7,705 bases of DNA, from NCBI GenBank assembly GCA_031257735.1, contig JAIROC010000136.1:1-7705 (forward strand). Reading direction: 5' to 3'. Shown here piece by piece: positions 1 to 6,868 of this stretch. Under the pieces are notes generated by a model. It was not told where the DNA came from, searched no databases, and saw nothing but the letters and a program-made list of their open reading frames with translations. How positions within the stretch are numbered: position 1 is the stretch's first letter; the number at the start of each line of letters is the position of its first letter. This DNA comes from Bacteroidales bacterium. GTDB lineage: Bacteria > Bacteroidota > Bacteroidia > Bacteroidales > WCHB1-69. Position numbers and translations under genes: made by a program.

Positions 1-1
1 A

Positions 2-397
2 CGTGCACATAAAATTAAAATAGACCCCTTAGAAGAAAATCCCCAAAAGCATGTTTCAGTATCTCAAGTCAGTTTTAATGAACAAATAGAGCATTTAAAC
101 CAATTAATATCGTTACTTAAACATCAATCAACGTACACCCCAACAGAACCCGATCTTACAATTCAGGCGCTAGAGCAAATGTACCATAATATGCAGTCAA
201 CCAATGACAGATTTGTGGAAGTTGAAGCAGCGCTAACAACCGCCCGTCAAGAACGTAATAAATTACTCTACGCTCCAAAAACAGGTATGATGGACACAGC
301 ATTAGCAGTTAAAGAATATGTTAAAGCAGCATTCGGAGCTGCAAGTCCACAATATAAAGAAGTAAAACATATCTCTTTCAAAAATAGAAAATTATAA
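2..397 (+). CDS. C-terminal part of an unnamed Bacteroidota hypothetical protein (5' truncated by window edge)
   Basis: The frame is open from base 2 to the TAA at 395-397, giving 131 residues with no start needed inside the window. The first internal ATG (179) is not the real start, because the frame continues upstream with protein-like composition. The visible part is polar and probably helical: an N-terminal stretch with SVSQVSFNEQIEHLNQLISL, a middle with TALTTARQERNKLLY-like helix character, then a conserved-looking tail containing LLYAPKTGMMDTALAVKEYV and FGAASPQYKEV. No signal peptide, membrane segment or catalytic motif is visible in this part. I recognise the tail pattern (LYxPxTG.vDTA..VK.Y.k..FGa.SPQYK.V) from Bacteroidota-specific hypothetical proteins of roughly 200-250 residues, but know no function for them. 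It converges on the hmu operon across the repeat array. That it is a gene is near certain; its function is unknown. Confidence 0.8.
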   Translation, partial: RAHKIKIDPLEENPQKHVSVSQVSFNEQIEHLNQLISLLKHQSTYTPTEPDLTIQALEQMYHNMQSTNDRFVEVEAALTTARQERNKLLYAPKTGMMDTALAVKEYVKAAFGAASPQYKEVKHISFKNRKL

Positions 398-443
398 TAA
401 ACTGATAAATAAGAACAAAAAGTTAAGATATTTAACGGTGTTG

Positions 444-824
444 ATGGAAACTAATATCGTAATATCGCAAAATAATACAATGGACGTGTAAAATAATACA
501 GCGCCATCGCAAAATAACATCGAGACATTGTAAAATAACATCGAGACATTGTAAAATAACATCGAGACATCGCAAAATAACATCGAGACATTGCAAAATA
601 ACATCGAGACATCGTAAAATAACATCGAGACATCGCAAAATAACATCGAGACATCGTAAAATAACATCGAGACATCGTAAAATAACATCGAGACATTGCA
701 AAATAACATCGTGCACTCGCAAAATAACATCGTGCACTCGCAAAATAACATCGTGCACTCGCAAAATAACATCGTGCACTCGCAAAACAACATCGAGACA
801 TCGCAAAATAATGTTTGTCTCTAA
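444..824 (+). pseudogene. Degenerate heptapeptide-repeat reading frame overlying the 21-bp array
   Basis: From the ATG at 444 the frame reads METNIVISQNNTMDV and stops. The same frame then continues through the whole array as seven-residue units NNIET(S/L)Q, later four NNIVHSQ, and ends NNVCL-TAA at 822-824. Stops occur at the ends of units 1, 3, 4, 7, 9 and 10 because the glutamine codon CAA is TAA there. The S/L change (TCG/TTG) and the Q/stop change (CAA/TAA) are both C/T transitions. The asparagine-rich heptad resembles low-complexity coiled-coil-like repeat ORFs seen in Bacteroidota, so this may be a decayed repeat protein gene. It may equally be a non-coding satellite whose 21-bp period (7 codons) keeps frames open by chance. 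There is no supporting promoter or ribosome site. Confidence 0.3.
448..804. repeat. 21-bp tandem repeat array (minisatellite), 17 units
   Basis: Seventeen contiguous 21-bp units can be laid out without indels, starting at 448, 469, 490 and so on to 784; a partial unit begins at 805. Each typical unit begins AAAATAACATCG. Units 3-11 (511-699) and the last full unit (784-804) end AGACATYGY. Units 12-15 (700-783) end TGCACTCGC and are identical to one another. The first three units (448-510) are degenerate; the first still matches the consensus at 16 of 21 positions. Almost all variation inside the main block is C/T at two positions. The array sits in the convergent gap between the upstream hypothetical gene and hmuV. 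There are no unique spacers, so it is not a CRISPR array. Confidence 0.97.
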
Positions 825-830
825 AGTCAG

Positions 831-896
831 CATAACGCCGTCATTGCAAGTAATCGTTTTGATTCTCAAAAGCACAAATGCAATGACGGCGTTATG
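831..896. repeat. Perfect 18-bp inverted repeat with 30-nt loop (large hairpin)
   Basis: CATAACGCCGTCATTGCA at 831-848 is the exact reverse complement of 879-896. The 30-nt loop contains a smaller nested inverted repeat, TTTTGA-TTC-TCAAAA. The arms are GC-richer than the surroundings. No T-tract follows on either strand, so this is not a classical intrinsic terminator. A REP-like palindrome, a small MITE-like remnant or an RNA-stabilising 3' structure for the hmu transcript all remain possible. Confidence 0.9.
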
Positions 897-920
897 TCGT
901 CCCAACAACGCCGTCACTGC
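880..920 (-). other. Alternative hairpin using a third copy of the arm, downstream of hmuV
   Basis: AACGCCGTCACTGC at 907-920 is a third partial copy of the arm sequence. It can pair with 880-893, with one position forming a G-U pair in the RNA of the minus strand. This hairpin lies about 43 nt past the hmuV stop codon, so it would be the first strong structure met by a transcript leaving the operon. It cannot form together with the 831-896 hairpin because both use bases 880-893. No T-tract follows, so a role in 3'-end processing or mRNA protection is more plausible than simple termination. Confidence 0.45.
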
Positions 921-962
921 GGGTCATCACTCATCATTCTACCTCAATTTTTTTTCTTCATA

Positions 963-1289
963 TTATTCGGGTACATAAATAATTTCACCTGTTTCGAGTT
1001 CGTAGGCGACGCCGACTTTACGTCCTTTTTGACCGGTAGATTTTTGTTCTTCGCTGGCGGAATATTTTGTTATTTTTTCACCTTTCTTGGTGATGATTTC
1101 CATTTTATCTGTTCCCGGATTTTTCACGATGGTATAATCTTCCTGCGAAAAGACTTCCGTCATGTTGAACTTGGTTACTAAGGCAACCATCAAAGCCACA
1201 GCAAAAACCATCGCTACATCAAACAAATTTGACACCAATGACATGGGATCATTATCTTCTTTTGTTTTGATTATTTTTCTGCGTTTCAT
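963..1289 (-). CDS. hmuV: HmuV, DUF2149 family membrane protein of the heme-processing complex
   Basis: This is a 108-residue protein with a basic N-terminus (KRRKIIK), then DPMSLVSNLFDVAMVF leading into one membrane helix at about 19-39, then a polar tail ending GVAYELETGEIIYVPE. The short N-in, single-helix, C-out layout, with an aspartate (D24) at the start of the helix, resembles ExbD/TolR, the partners of ExbB/TolQ channels. The C-terminal G-x-AY-x-L-x-x-GEIIYVP pattern fits DUF2149, the family to which HmuV belongs. The start ATG (1287-1289) overlaps the hmuU TGA as ATGA, indicating translational coupling. It is the last gene of the operon. Its role as the stator or energy-coupling partner of HmuU is inferred from layout and context. 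It should not be confused with the unrelated ABC-transporter ATPase also named HmuV in Yersinia. Confidence 0.88.
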   Translation of the reverse strand: MKRRKIIKTKEDNDPMSLVSNLFDVAMVFAVALMVALVTKFNMTEVFSQEDYTIVKNPGTDKMEIITKKGEKITKYSASEEQKSTGQKGRKVGVAYELETGEIIYVPE

Positions 1290-1891
1290 ACGTTTTCGTT
1301 TTCGCGTTGAGATATTAATTCGGAAATAAAATCAAGGTTAGTCAAGTCTGAAGCAATCCAACGTTGGTAAATTTGCAAGAGTACAAAACCTATCGCACCC
1401 GTGAAAAGTCCCAATACGGTAGTCGCAAAAGCAACCTGCATATTATAAGCCATTGAGCCTATATCTCCCGTTGAAAGTCCTACCAATGCGGGGCCCATCG
1501 GAATAAGTGTTCCCATCAATCCCAATATTGGTCCGAATTTAACCAATACTTTTGATTTTCCGAGTTCTTTATCCGCTTGTATCTCAAATTGAGAAATCTG
1601 TCTGTTACGATGTATTAGGCTTTTTCTTTCCTTATATAATTGTAAGGCGGCAATAGTGAATTTGGTTTGAGGGGATTTCTCCAATGTAAATGCAAAATCA
1701 CTTACATGCTCTTTATCCAGATGATGCAATTCTTCTTTGAGGACTTTATCCTGTTTGCTACGCAAAAGGTATTGATTAAAAAGTTGTCCTAACATAAAAA
1801 TCGACTTGAAAAAGAAAAAAAGTAATCCAACGATTACAGGAACAAGTAATCCGTTAGAAATCCAAAACATTAAATTTGATACGTACTCCAT
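1286..1891 (-). CDS. hmuU: HmuU, MotA/TolQ/ExbB-type proton channel subunit
   Basis: This is a 201-residue inner-membrane protein. It has a hydrophobic segment at about 11-36, a cytoplasmic helical region (about 40-115, rich in K/E/Q), and two further helices at about 117-138 and 153-177. The signature KFGPILGLMGTLIPMGPAL (118-136) followed by TGDI (141-144) and AFATTVLGLFTGAIGF is the MotA/TolQ/ExbB proton-channel motif. In ExbB, TolQ and MotA this pore conducts protons and drives a partner; here the likely partners are HmuV and the HmuS/HmuT pair. The length is close to that of ExbB/TolQ. It starts 5 nt after the hmuT stop codon and overlaps hmuV by 4 nt. No Shine-Dalgarno sequence is seen, as usual in Bacteroidota. 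The family call is firm; coupling to heme processing rests on operon context. Confidence 0.92.
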   Translation of the reverse strand: MEYVSNLMFWISNGLLVPVIVGLLFFFFKSIFMLGQLFNQYLLRSKQDKVLKEELHHLDKEHVSDFAFTLEKSPQTKFTIAALQLYKERKSLIHRNRQISQFEIQADKELGKSKVLVKFGPILGLMGTLIPMGPALVGLSTGDIGSMAYNMQVAFATTVLGLFTGAIGFVLLQIYQRWIASDLTNLDFISELISQRENENV

Positions 1892-1896
1892 AATTA

Positions 1897-2580
1897 TTAT
1901 TTTTTGAAATGTTTATATATTCTCGGCACAAAGATACCCGAGATAAAAATTATCGTTATGATTAAAAATGAAAAATATAAATCCTTAAAATTGATGACTG
2001 TTGACTGAGAGAAAATTTTTGCCGAAGGATGAAATACTGTACAACAGATTATCAAAGCAAAAAGCAATCCCGAAAAGACAATTACCAACTCCAACCGTAA
2101 TGTTGTTTCAGGCAATAATTTTCCAACAAAATAAGCTCCGCAAAAGATAAATACAAATATCAGTCCAGAATAAATGGCTGTCAGCAAGAGAAAAGACGTT
2201 CCGATAAACAGAAACGAAAGATTTAATTGCAAGTAAAAAATAACAGGAAAAACAAGCAAGGAAGGAATATATGACAATAACACAGTATATCTTCCAATGG
2301 TTCTGTTGTTCCACCTCGCAAAAACAACCCAACAAAACCCAATTGACAATAACAAATCAATAACAAAAAATAAGGTCATATCCAACATTCTATCCTGTTG
2401 CATGAGTATGTTTTCTATGTTGATTTTATTTGTTTCAATGGCGTAAGGGTAAAACAGCCATATAGAAAGTACACACAAGAACCCAAAAACTATTCTGTGC
2501 CACATTCTCGGCAAAAGATTGGTCATGATGACACTCTTCCCCAAGCATAAAACAGAAATAAGAATGAGTATGTTATTCAT
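1897..2580 (-). CDS. hmuT: HmuT, polytopic membrane protein of the hmu operon
   Basis: This is a 227-residue, highly hydrophobic protein with about six or seven membrane helices, at roughly 3-20, 29-48, 66-88, 98-117, 121-153 (long, possibly two), 163-183 and 199-219, ending in a basic tail (KHFKK). No catalytic or nucleotide-binding motif is visible. The name rests on its place between a CobN-like HmuS and an ExbB-like HmuU, the order of the Porphyromonas/Bacteroides hmuSTUV cluster, not on a motif. The ATG (2578-2580) overlaps the end of hmuS by 8 nt, so translation is probably coupled. It could be the membrane platform for HmuS or a channel for porphyrin or iron released by it; the sequence does not decide. 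It is not the periplasmic heme-binding HmuT of ABC systems, being far too hydrophobic. Confidence 0.78.
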   Translation of the reverse strand: MNNILILISVLCLGKSVIMTNLLPRMWHRIVFGFLCVLSIWLFYPYAIETNKINIENILMQQDRMLDMTLFFVIDLLLSIGFCWVVFARWNNRTIGRYTVLLSYIPSLLVFPVIFYLQLNLSFLFIGTSFLLLTAIYSGLIFVFIFCGAYFVGKLLPETTLRLELVIVFSGLLFALIICCTVFHPSAKIFSQSTVINFKDLYFSFLIITIIFISGIFVPRIYKHFKK

Positions 2581-5500
2581 TTTTTTTTCGTTTGCTGATT
2601 ATGAAGAATAAAATAATGATAAAAGCTAGTATCCCAAAAGCAATTAATCCCGTGTAAAGCGTATTTGTTTTGGAAATTGGTTCATCCTGAAGAGTTTCTT
2701 TTTCCATGACTATTCCATCCTTGTCAGCCACCTGTATTTCGAGCGCTTTTGAAATCGCTGCATTATATTTGTTTTGCTGTTCTTGAGATAATTGTTGAGC
2801 AATCACAGCCTGCAATTTCATATTATCACAAACAAATCCACTGCATCCTGCCTCATATTTATTCACTAATTCAGCGTGGAGATTTGCCAAAATATTAATC
2901 TGTTCAGCCGAAGCCTTCCAATATCCCTTGCGATAAGTTTCTATCATGACAGCCGTGATTTCCTGTAAAGCAGCAGGATTTTCCTTTTCAAAAAAGGATT
3001 GCAGATTAAGATTGTTTTTGTCCTGAACGTATGTGTCATAAATTTCATTCCAAAGTTCGTTATCAATAACGTCAGGTTTCATTACATTCCAGCCGTAAGT
3101 ATTTCGAATAATATCGGCAAACCCATTAGCAGCGCTGGCGCCTGTCATTTGCTCCTTAATGTATGTCGGATTAAAGATGGTTGTACGGGCTTCCACACCA
3201 ATAGCCGCTTTTAGATCCTGCAAACGCACATTGTAATGATTACGCAAATCATTGAAATAATTGTCAGGGTCTTTTCCCGTTACATTGCGGACAGTGAGCG
3301 TCATTCCCCCCATAAATTCATAGACATGGTCCAAACTCAAAGCGCCCCAAGTATTACTTTGACGCGGCTGAATAACAACATCCGTATTTTGTAGCGCCGC
3401 CTCAAAAACGCCAGCCTTAAAATCCCCCCAACTCTGTTCACTGCCATAAACAGCCCCCATGTTGTTGAGGTAAGTCTGTGCGATTTCATTTTCTTTTTCC
3501 CATTTGTCTCCACTTTCCACCATAGATGTAATTCCTGTGCCAGCCATTCCATTCAATCCGCCAAAAATACGTGCCGTAGAAAGTTCTCTTGCCTCTTTTG
3601 GAGAAAACCCCTTTTCAAGCATCACTTTTTCGGCGCTTTCTTTTCCTTTCGCTACATAATTTTGTTGCTTATCATTGCTATTGGCAGCCATATCCACCGC
3701 CTTTTGTATTAACGACAAACGAGACGCCGCCAAATCACGAAATTGTCCCGAAGTCTGTACTATTACATCAATACGCGGATGCTCCAATTCATTTTCAGGC
3801 AAAAGTCGCACATCCAATACCCGATTAAATTGGTCACGAACAGGTTCTACTCCCAACAAATACAATATCTGCGCAATAGTAGCTCCTTCACTCTCAATAA
3901 AACTACCCGACCATAAAGTAAAACTTACCTTTTCGGGATATTTGTTATCATGTTTTTTGCGATAATCATCCAACAAGGCTTTTCCTAACAAAACCCCCTT
4001 GTCCCAAGCCTGAGGCGTAGGCGTTGCTTCTGCATTGATAGAATACAAATTTCGTCCGGTAGGAACGGTATTAGGATTGGCAATAAAGTCTCCACCCGAC
4101 GTTGGCAAAATATATTCCCCATTCAAAGCACGAACCATTGCGTCAAGTTCACTTTCAGTACTTTCTTTTAAAGCCTCCCTGTATTTATTTATGTTTTTGA
4201 CGGTCGTTTCGATGGCAAGAATAGCCTGTGCAAATTCACGATCTTCTTTTGGGACAGCATTTTTTTCAGCTTCTTTTGCCATGGCATCCACTCTTTCCGC
4301 TTCTGCTTTCTGTTCTTTTTCTTTTCTTTCGGCAATTTTTTTCTTCACGAAATCGGGCATTTCACCGTCTTTTGATATTCCCGCGGGATGCTGTAATTTT
4401 CCTTTTTTACTTTTTGCCTGTTCCATCATCATCGCTATCATGCGATTAATTTGAGGTTGCATTCGCTCATTAATATCCTGTGCTTTTGTAATATCTTCCT
4501 GCGAAACCCCCAAAGAAAGAAGCGAAGAATTTATATCCAAAGCAGGATTTGCCAACAGTTTTCTAACCACATTTTGAGCAGGAATATAATAATGTATACG
4601 AAAATATGATTTGTCTTCCAATTGCTTTTGGGTAACTTTTCCTTTCAACTTATCCAAGGCCGCCAAACTGTATGCAATGGGATCTGTCCCCATCATTTCG
4701 ACAGAAGACTGTATTTTTCGTTGTTCAAAAGGAATACCAAAGATATGTTGTCCTCCAATTATTTTTTCATTACAAAGTTCTTCGGCAAAATTATTTATCT
4801 TGATAATTTCTTCTTCATTATACGGTTTAGTCAATAGACTGTCAAGTTTTAAATCACGATGCAAACCCATTTTTACGGTATATGTTTTTATTTTCAGGTT
4901 CAGGGCTTCGCTTTTTTTGTCCGCTTCTAAATATTGACGAATATTTTGTTGCAAATCATTAACCTTATCACGTAATTCTGTTTCGATAAAAGGGGGAGAA
5001 AGATGCGTAACAGTAGTCGCATAACTGCGTCTCTTTGCAATAATACCCTCTCCTACATCCGCAATAGTGTAATAATAAAAATGAGGCAGTTCGCCAACCA
5101 ATACATCCGTCCAATCGGCAGAAGAAAGCGCAAGCTGTTTTCCCGGAATAAATTCCAAAGAACCATGCGTGCCAAAGTGTATCATCGCATCAGCATGAAA
5201 ATCATCCTGCACCCAAAAATAAGAAGCAATATAATGATGAGGCGGAATAGGATTGTCCCCATGTACAGCAGCAAAAGTATTTTCACCCGTTCCCTGCACA
5301 GGCTGAGGCAAAAGAACAATGTTACCCAAGTCTATCCGCGTAACAGCAATAGCTTGCTGGTCATTATTCTGAAGCGTATAATAATTTCCGGGCGCTTTTC
5401 CATGTTTTGCTGTCAATGCGTCATACTGTTGAGGCAAAAGTTTGGCTTTGAGCCATGCATCATATTGCTGTGCAGTAACCAAAGCAGGATAACCCGAATG

Positions 5501-6808
5501 AAGATAACGTGCAATATTTCCTTCCGCATAACTGTTGAAAACAGCCCCTTTTTCCATGATGAGATTTTCAAATTCTTTTACTGTAGCAGGGAGATTTTTG
5601 ACTGTATATCCTTCCGATTGCAGTCTTTTGATAAAATGATACAAAGAGGGTATCACTTCCAACCCAAAAGCAGTCATGGCATTATTGCCGGGACCTTTGT
5701 AATAGTAAATAGCAATATGTTTATCCTTATTGGCTTTCTTTTTCAGGTCAAGATAATTAGCAATAGTGTTGGTGAACTTTTGCATACGTCCGGGAATGGG
5801 TTGAAAAGAATACAAGCCCTCATCGTCTATTTCCTGCGCAAAAAGAGCAAAAGAAAGTATTCCACCATCCAACTCAGGCATAACTACACTCTGACTTAAA
5901 AATCCACCCAACATTCCCTGTTTACTTTCCATCCATTCATCACGAAGAGAGAGTATCGTCAACGGACAAAATAAAGGTATGTTTCGCTGCTGCAACCATT
6001 CTACGCCTTTGTCACCCTGTCCCATGAGTAAACGTCCATGAGGCATGTACACTACTGCATCGGGAGAAATCGTCTCTAAAAATTCCATACGATTCACTAC
6101 GCTTGATACAGGATACACATTGAAATTATGCCTTTCCAAAGAAATGATCAATGAATCCAAGTAAGCCTTATCCGTATCGAAAGGACCTGTCATTCCGCAG
6201 ATAATAGCCACTTTGGGCGCTCCTTCCTTATAATATCCCTTTTCACGATAGTAAGTCTCAAACTCTTCCACCGTATTGTAAGCAGTTTCTTCTCCCAGAT
6301 GGAAAAGAATATTGGAATTAATCTCTATCGGAGCTTCTACCTCTTTGTTAAAAAATCTTTTTTCCAGGATGTCTTTACGTATATAGTTAAACAGACTGCG
6401 ATAATTTTTAGCTCCTCCGTTGCCAAGGTAAGCGGCAACTTGTTTTTCTTCAGTGGAATCCAATGTCGAAATCTTATTGTCAGGATCGGTTACGGCAGTA
6501 GAATAGATGAGTATGTTTTTGTTTTTAAGTTGTTCCAACACACCGCGATGTTCATCCGTCATGCGTATTCCCATACCGAAGATAAGAACAGCGTCATATC
6601 GTTTCAGTTTATCAAAATCATCCAAAGTCAGTTGTTCCAATTTGATGAAATCATTATCGTTCGATTTCACCATTTTTGCATATTGGAAGTTGGGAAAATT
6701 TACCATAGCAATCCTTGTTTCGTTTGCACGAACAACCCAAAACGCCAATACAATCACCACAATAGCAGCTAATATAATAATACCAAATTTGATTTTCTTA
6801 TTCACCAT
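2573..6808 (-). CDS. hmuS: HmuS, CobN/BchH-type membrane-anchored chelatase (heme dechelatase candidate)
   Basis: This 1411-residue protein has an N-terminal membrane anchor (about 8-26, preceded by NKKIK) and a C-terminal helix (about 1384-1405) followed by KRKKNE. By the positive-inside rule the body faces the periplasm. CobN/Mg-chelatase H-subunit hallmarks run in order: PELDGGI (311-317), ADAMIHFGTHGSLEFIPGK (539-557), AKRRSYA (591-597), HLSPP (602-606), LNGEYILPTSGGDF (895-908), NPNTVPTGRNLYS (911-923), GATIAQILYLLGVEPV (975-990), PRIDVIVQTSG (1011-1021) and EAGCSGFVCDN (1319-1329). CobN inserts cobalt in cobalamin synthesis with an AAA+ partner; HmuS homologues are reported to remove iron from heme (literature recalled, not checked). 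A charged, probably helical insert lies at about 797-860. The start is supported by the anchor and the upstream -7 box. First gene of the operon; no cobalamin genes are nearby. Confidence 0.9.
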   Translation of the reverse strand: MVNKKIKFGIIILAAIVVIVLAFWVVRANETRIAMVNFPNFQYAKMVKSNDNDFIKLEQLTLDDFDKLKRYDAVLIFGMGIRMTDEHRGVLEQLKNKNILIYSTAVTDPDNKISTLDSTEEKQVAAYLGNGGAKNYRSLFNYIRKDILEKRFFNKEVEAPIEINSNILFHLGEETAYNTVEEFETYYREKGYYKEGAPKVAIICGMTGPFDTDKAYLDSLIISLERHNFNVYPVSSVVNRMEFLETISPDAVVYMPHGRLLMGQGDKGVEWLQQRNIPLFCPLTILSLRDEWMESKQGMLGGFLSQSVVMPELDGGILSFALFAQEIDDEGLYSFQPIPGRMQKFTNTIANYLDLKKKANKDKHIAIYYYKGPGNNAMTAFGLEVIPSLYHFIKRLQSEGYTVKNLPATVKEFENLIMEKGAVFNSYAEGNIARYLHSGYPALVTAQQYDAWLKAKLLPQQYDALTAKHGKAPGNYYTLQNNDQQAIAVTRIDLGNIVLLPQPVQGTGENTFAAVHGDNPIPPHHYIASYFWVQDDFHADAMIHFGTHGSLEFIPGKQLALSSADWTDVLVGELPHFYYYTIADVGEGIIAKRRSYATTVTHLSPPFIETELRDKVNDLQQNIRQYLEADKKSEALNLKIKTYTVKMGLHRDLKLDSLLTKPYNEEEIIKINNFAEELCNEKIIGGQHIFGIPFEQRKIQSSVEMMGTDPIAYSLAALDKLKGKVTQKQLEDKSYFRIHYYIPAQNVVRKLLANPALDINSSLLSLGVSQEDITKAQDINERMQPQINRMIAMMMEQAKSKKGKLQHPAGISKDGEMPDFVKKKIAERKEKEQKAEAERVDAMAKEAEKNAVPKEDREFAQAILAIETTVKNINKYREALKESTESELDAMVRALNGEYILPTSGGDFIANPNTVPTGRNLYSINAEATPTPQAWDKGVLLGKALLDDYRKKHDNKYPEKVSFTLWSGSFIESEGATIAQILYLLGVEPVRDQFNRVLDVRLLPENELEHPRIDVIVQTSGQFRDLAASRLSLIQKAVDMAANSNDKQQNYVAKGKESAEKVMLEKGFSPKEARELSTARIFGGLNGMAGTGITSMVESGDKWEKENEIAQTYLNNMGAVYGSEQSWGDFKAGVFEAALQNTDVVIQPRQSNTWGALSLDHVYEFMGGMTLTVRNVTGKDPDNYFNDLRNHYNVRLQDLKAAIGVEARTTIFNPTYIKEQMTGASAANGFADIIRNTYGWNVMKPDVIDNELWNEIYDTYVQDKNNLNLQSFFEKENPAALQEITAVMIETYRKGYWKASAEQINILANLHAELVNKYEAGCSGFVCDNMKLQAVIAQQLSQEQQNKYNAAISKALEIQVADKDGIVMEKETLQDEPISKTNTLYTGLIAFGILAFIIILFFIISKRKKNE

Positions 6809-6840
6809 TTGATTTCTCTTTTATTCATATTTATAAAGCG

Positions 6841-6848
6841 CAAAGATA
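6841..6848 (-). promoter_or_regulatory. Bacteroides-type -7 promoter box for hmuSTUV
   Basis: The minus strand reads TATCTTTG, a full match to the Bacteroidota -7 consensus TAnnTTTG, ending 33 nt before the hmuS start codon. Transcription would start near 6834, leaving a leader of about 25-30 nt. No clear TTTG -33 element is seen around 6867-6873, which would suit a promoter that needs an activator bound to the half-sites just upstream. Confidence 0.7.
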
Positions 6849-6868
6849 AAAAAATCTTGAAAAATAAC

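Noticed and set aside
448..804. CRISPR array
   Set aside because: Units are directly adjacent 21-mers without unique spacers, and no cas gene is present.
392..917. Three long minus-strand reading frames over the repeat array, with repeats such as MLFCDVS, VILRCLD and CYFAMSR
   Set aside because: All three frames are open only because a stop-free 21-bp unit is repeated in multiples of three; the products are Cys/Leu/Phe-rich with no plausible fold, start context or promoter.
831..920. Intrinsic terminator for hmuV or for the upstream plus-strand gene
   Set aside because: Strong stems are present but no T-tract follows on either strand, so a classical terminator cannot be claimed.
894..1181. 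Plus-strand frame of 95 codons in the hmuV region
   Set aside because: Antisense to hmuV and the distal hairpin arms; the Phe-rich composition is typical of a shadow frame.
963..2580. HmuT-HmuU-HmuV as an ABC heme importer, as the same names mean in Yersinia
   Set aside because: No Walker A/B or ABC signature, no periplasmic binding protein and no FecCD-type permease; the proteins match a polytopic protein, an ExbB-like channel and DUF2149.
4035..4454. 139-codon plus-strand frame with hydrophobic stretches
   Set aside because: Antisense shadow of the Lys/Glu-rich part of hmuS; complementary codons give Phe/Leu/Ser-rich sequence that mimics membrane segments.
5003..5899. 298-codon plus-strand frame
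   Set aside because: It lies fully antisense to hmuS, whose CobN-family motifs prove the minus strand is coding; the translated product has no family features.
2573..6808. Cobalamin-synthesis CobN
   Set aside because: Two membrane anchors, ExbB-like partners and the absence of CobS/CobT or any other cob gene favour HmuS, though the two families share the catalytic core.
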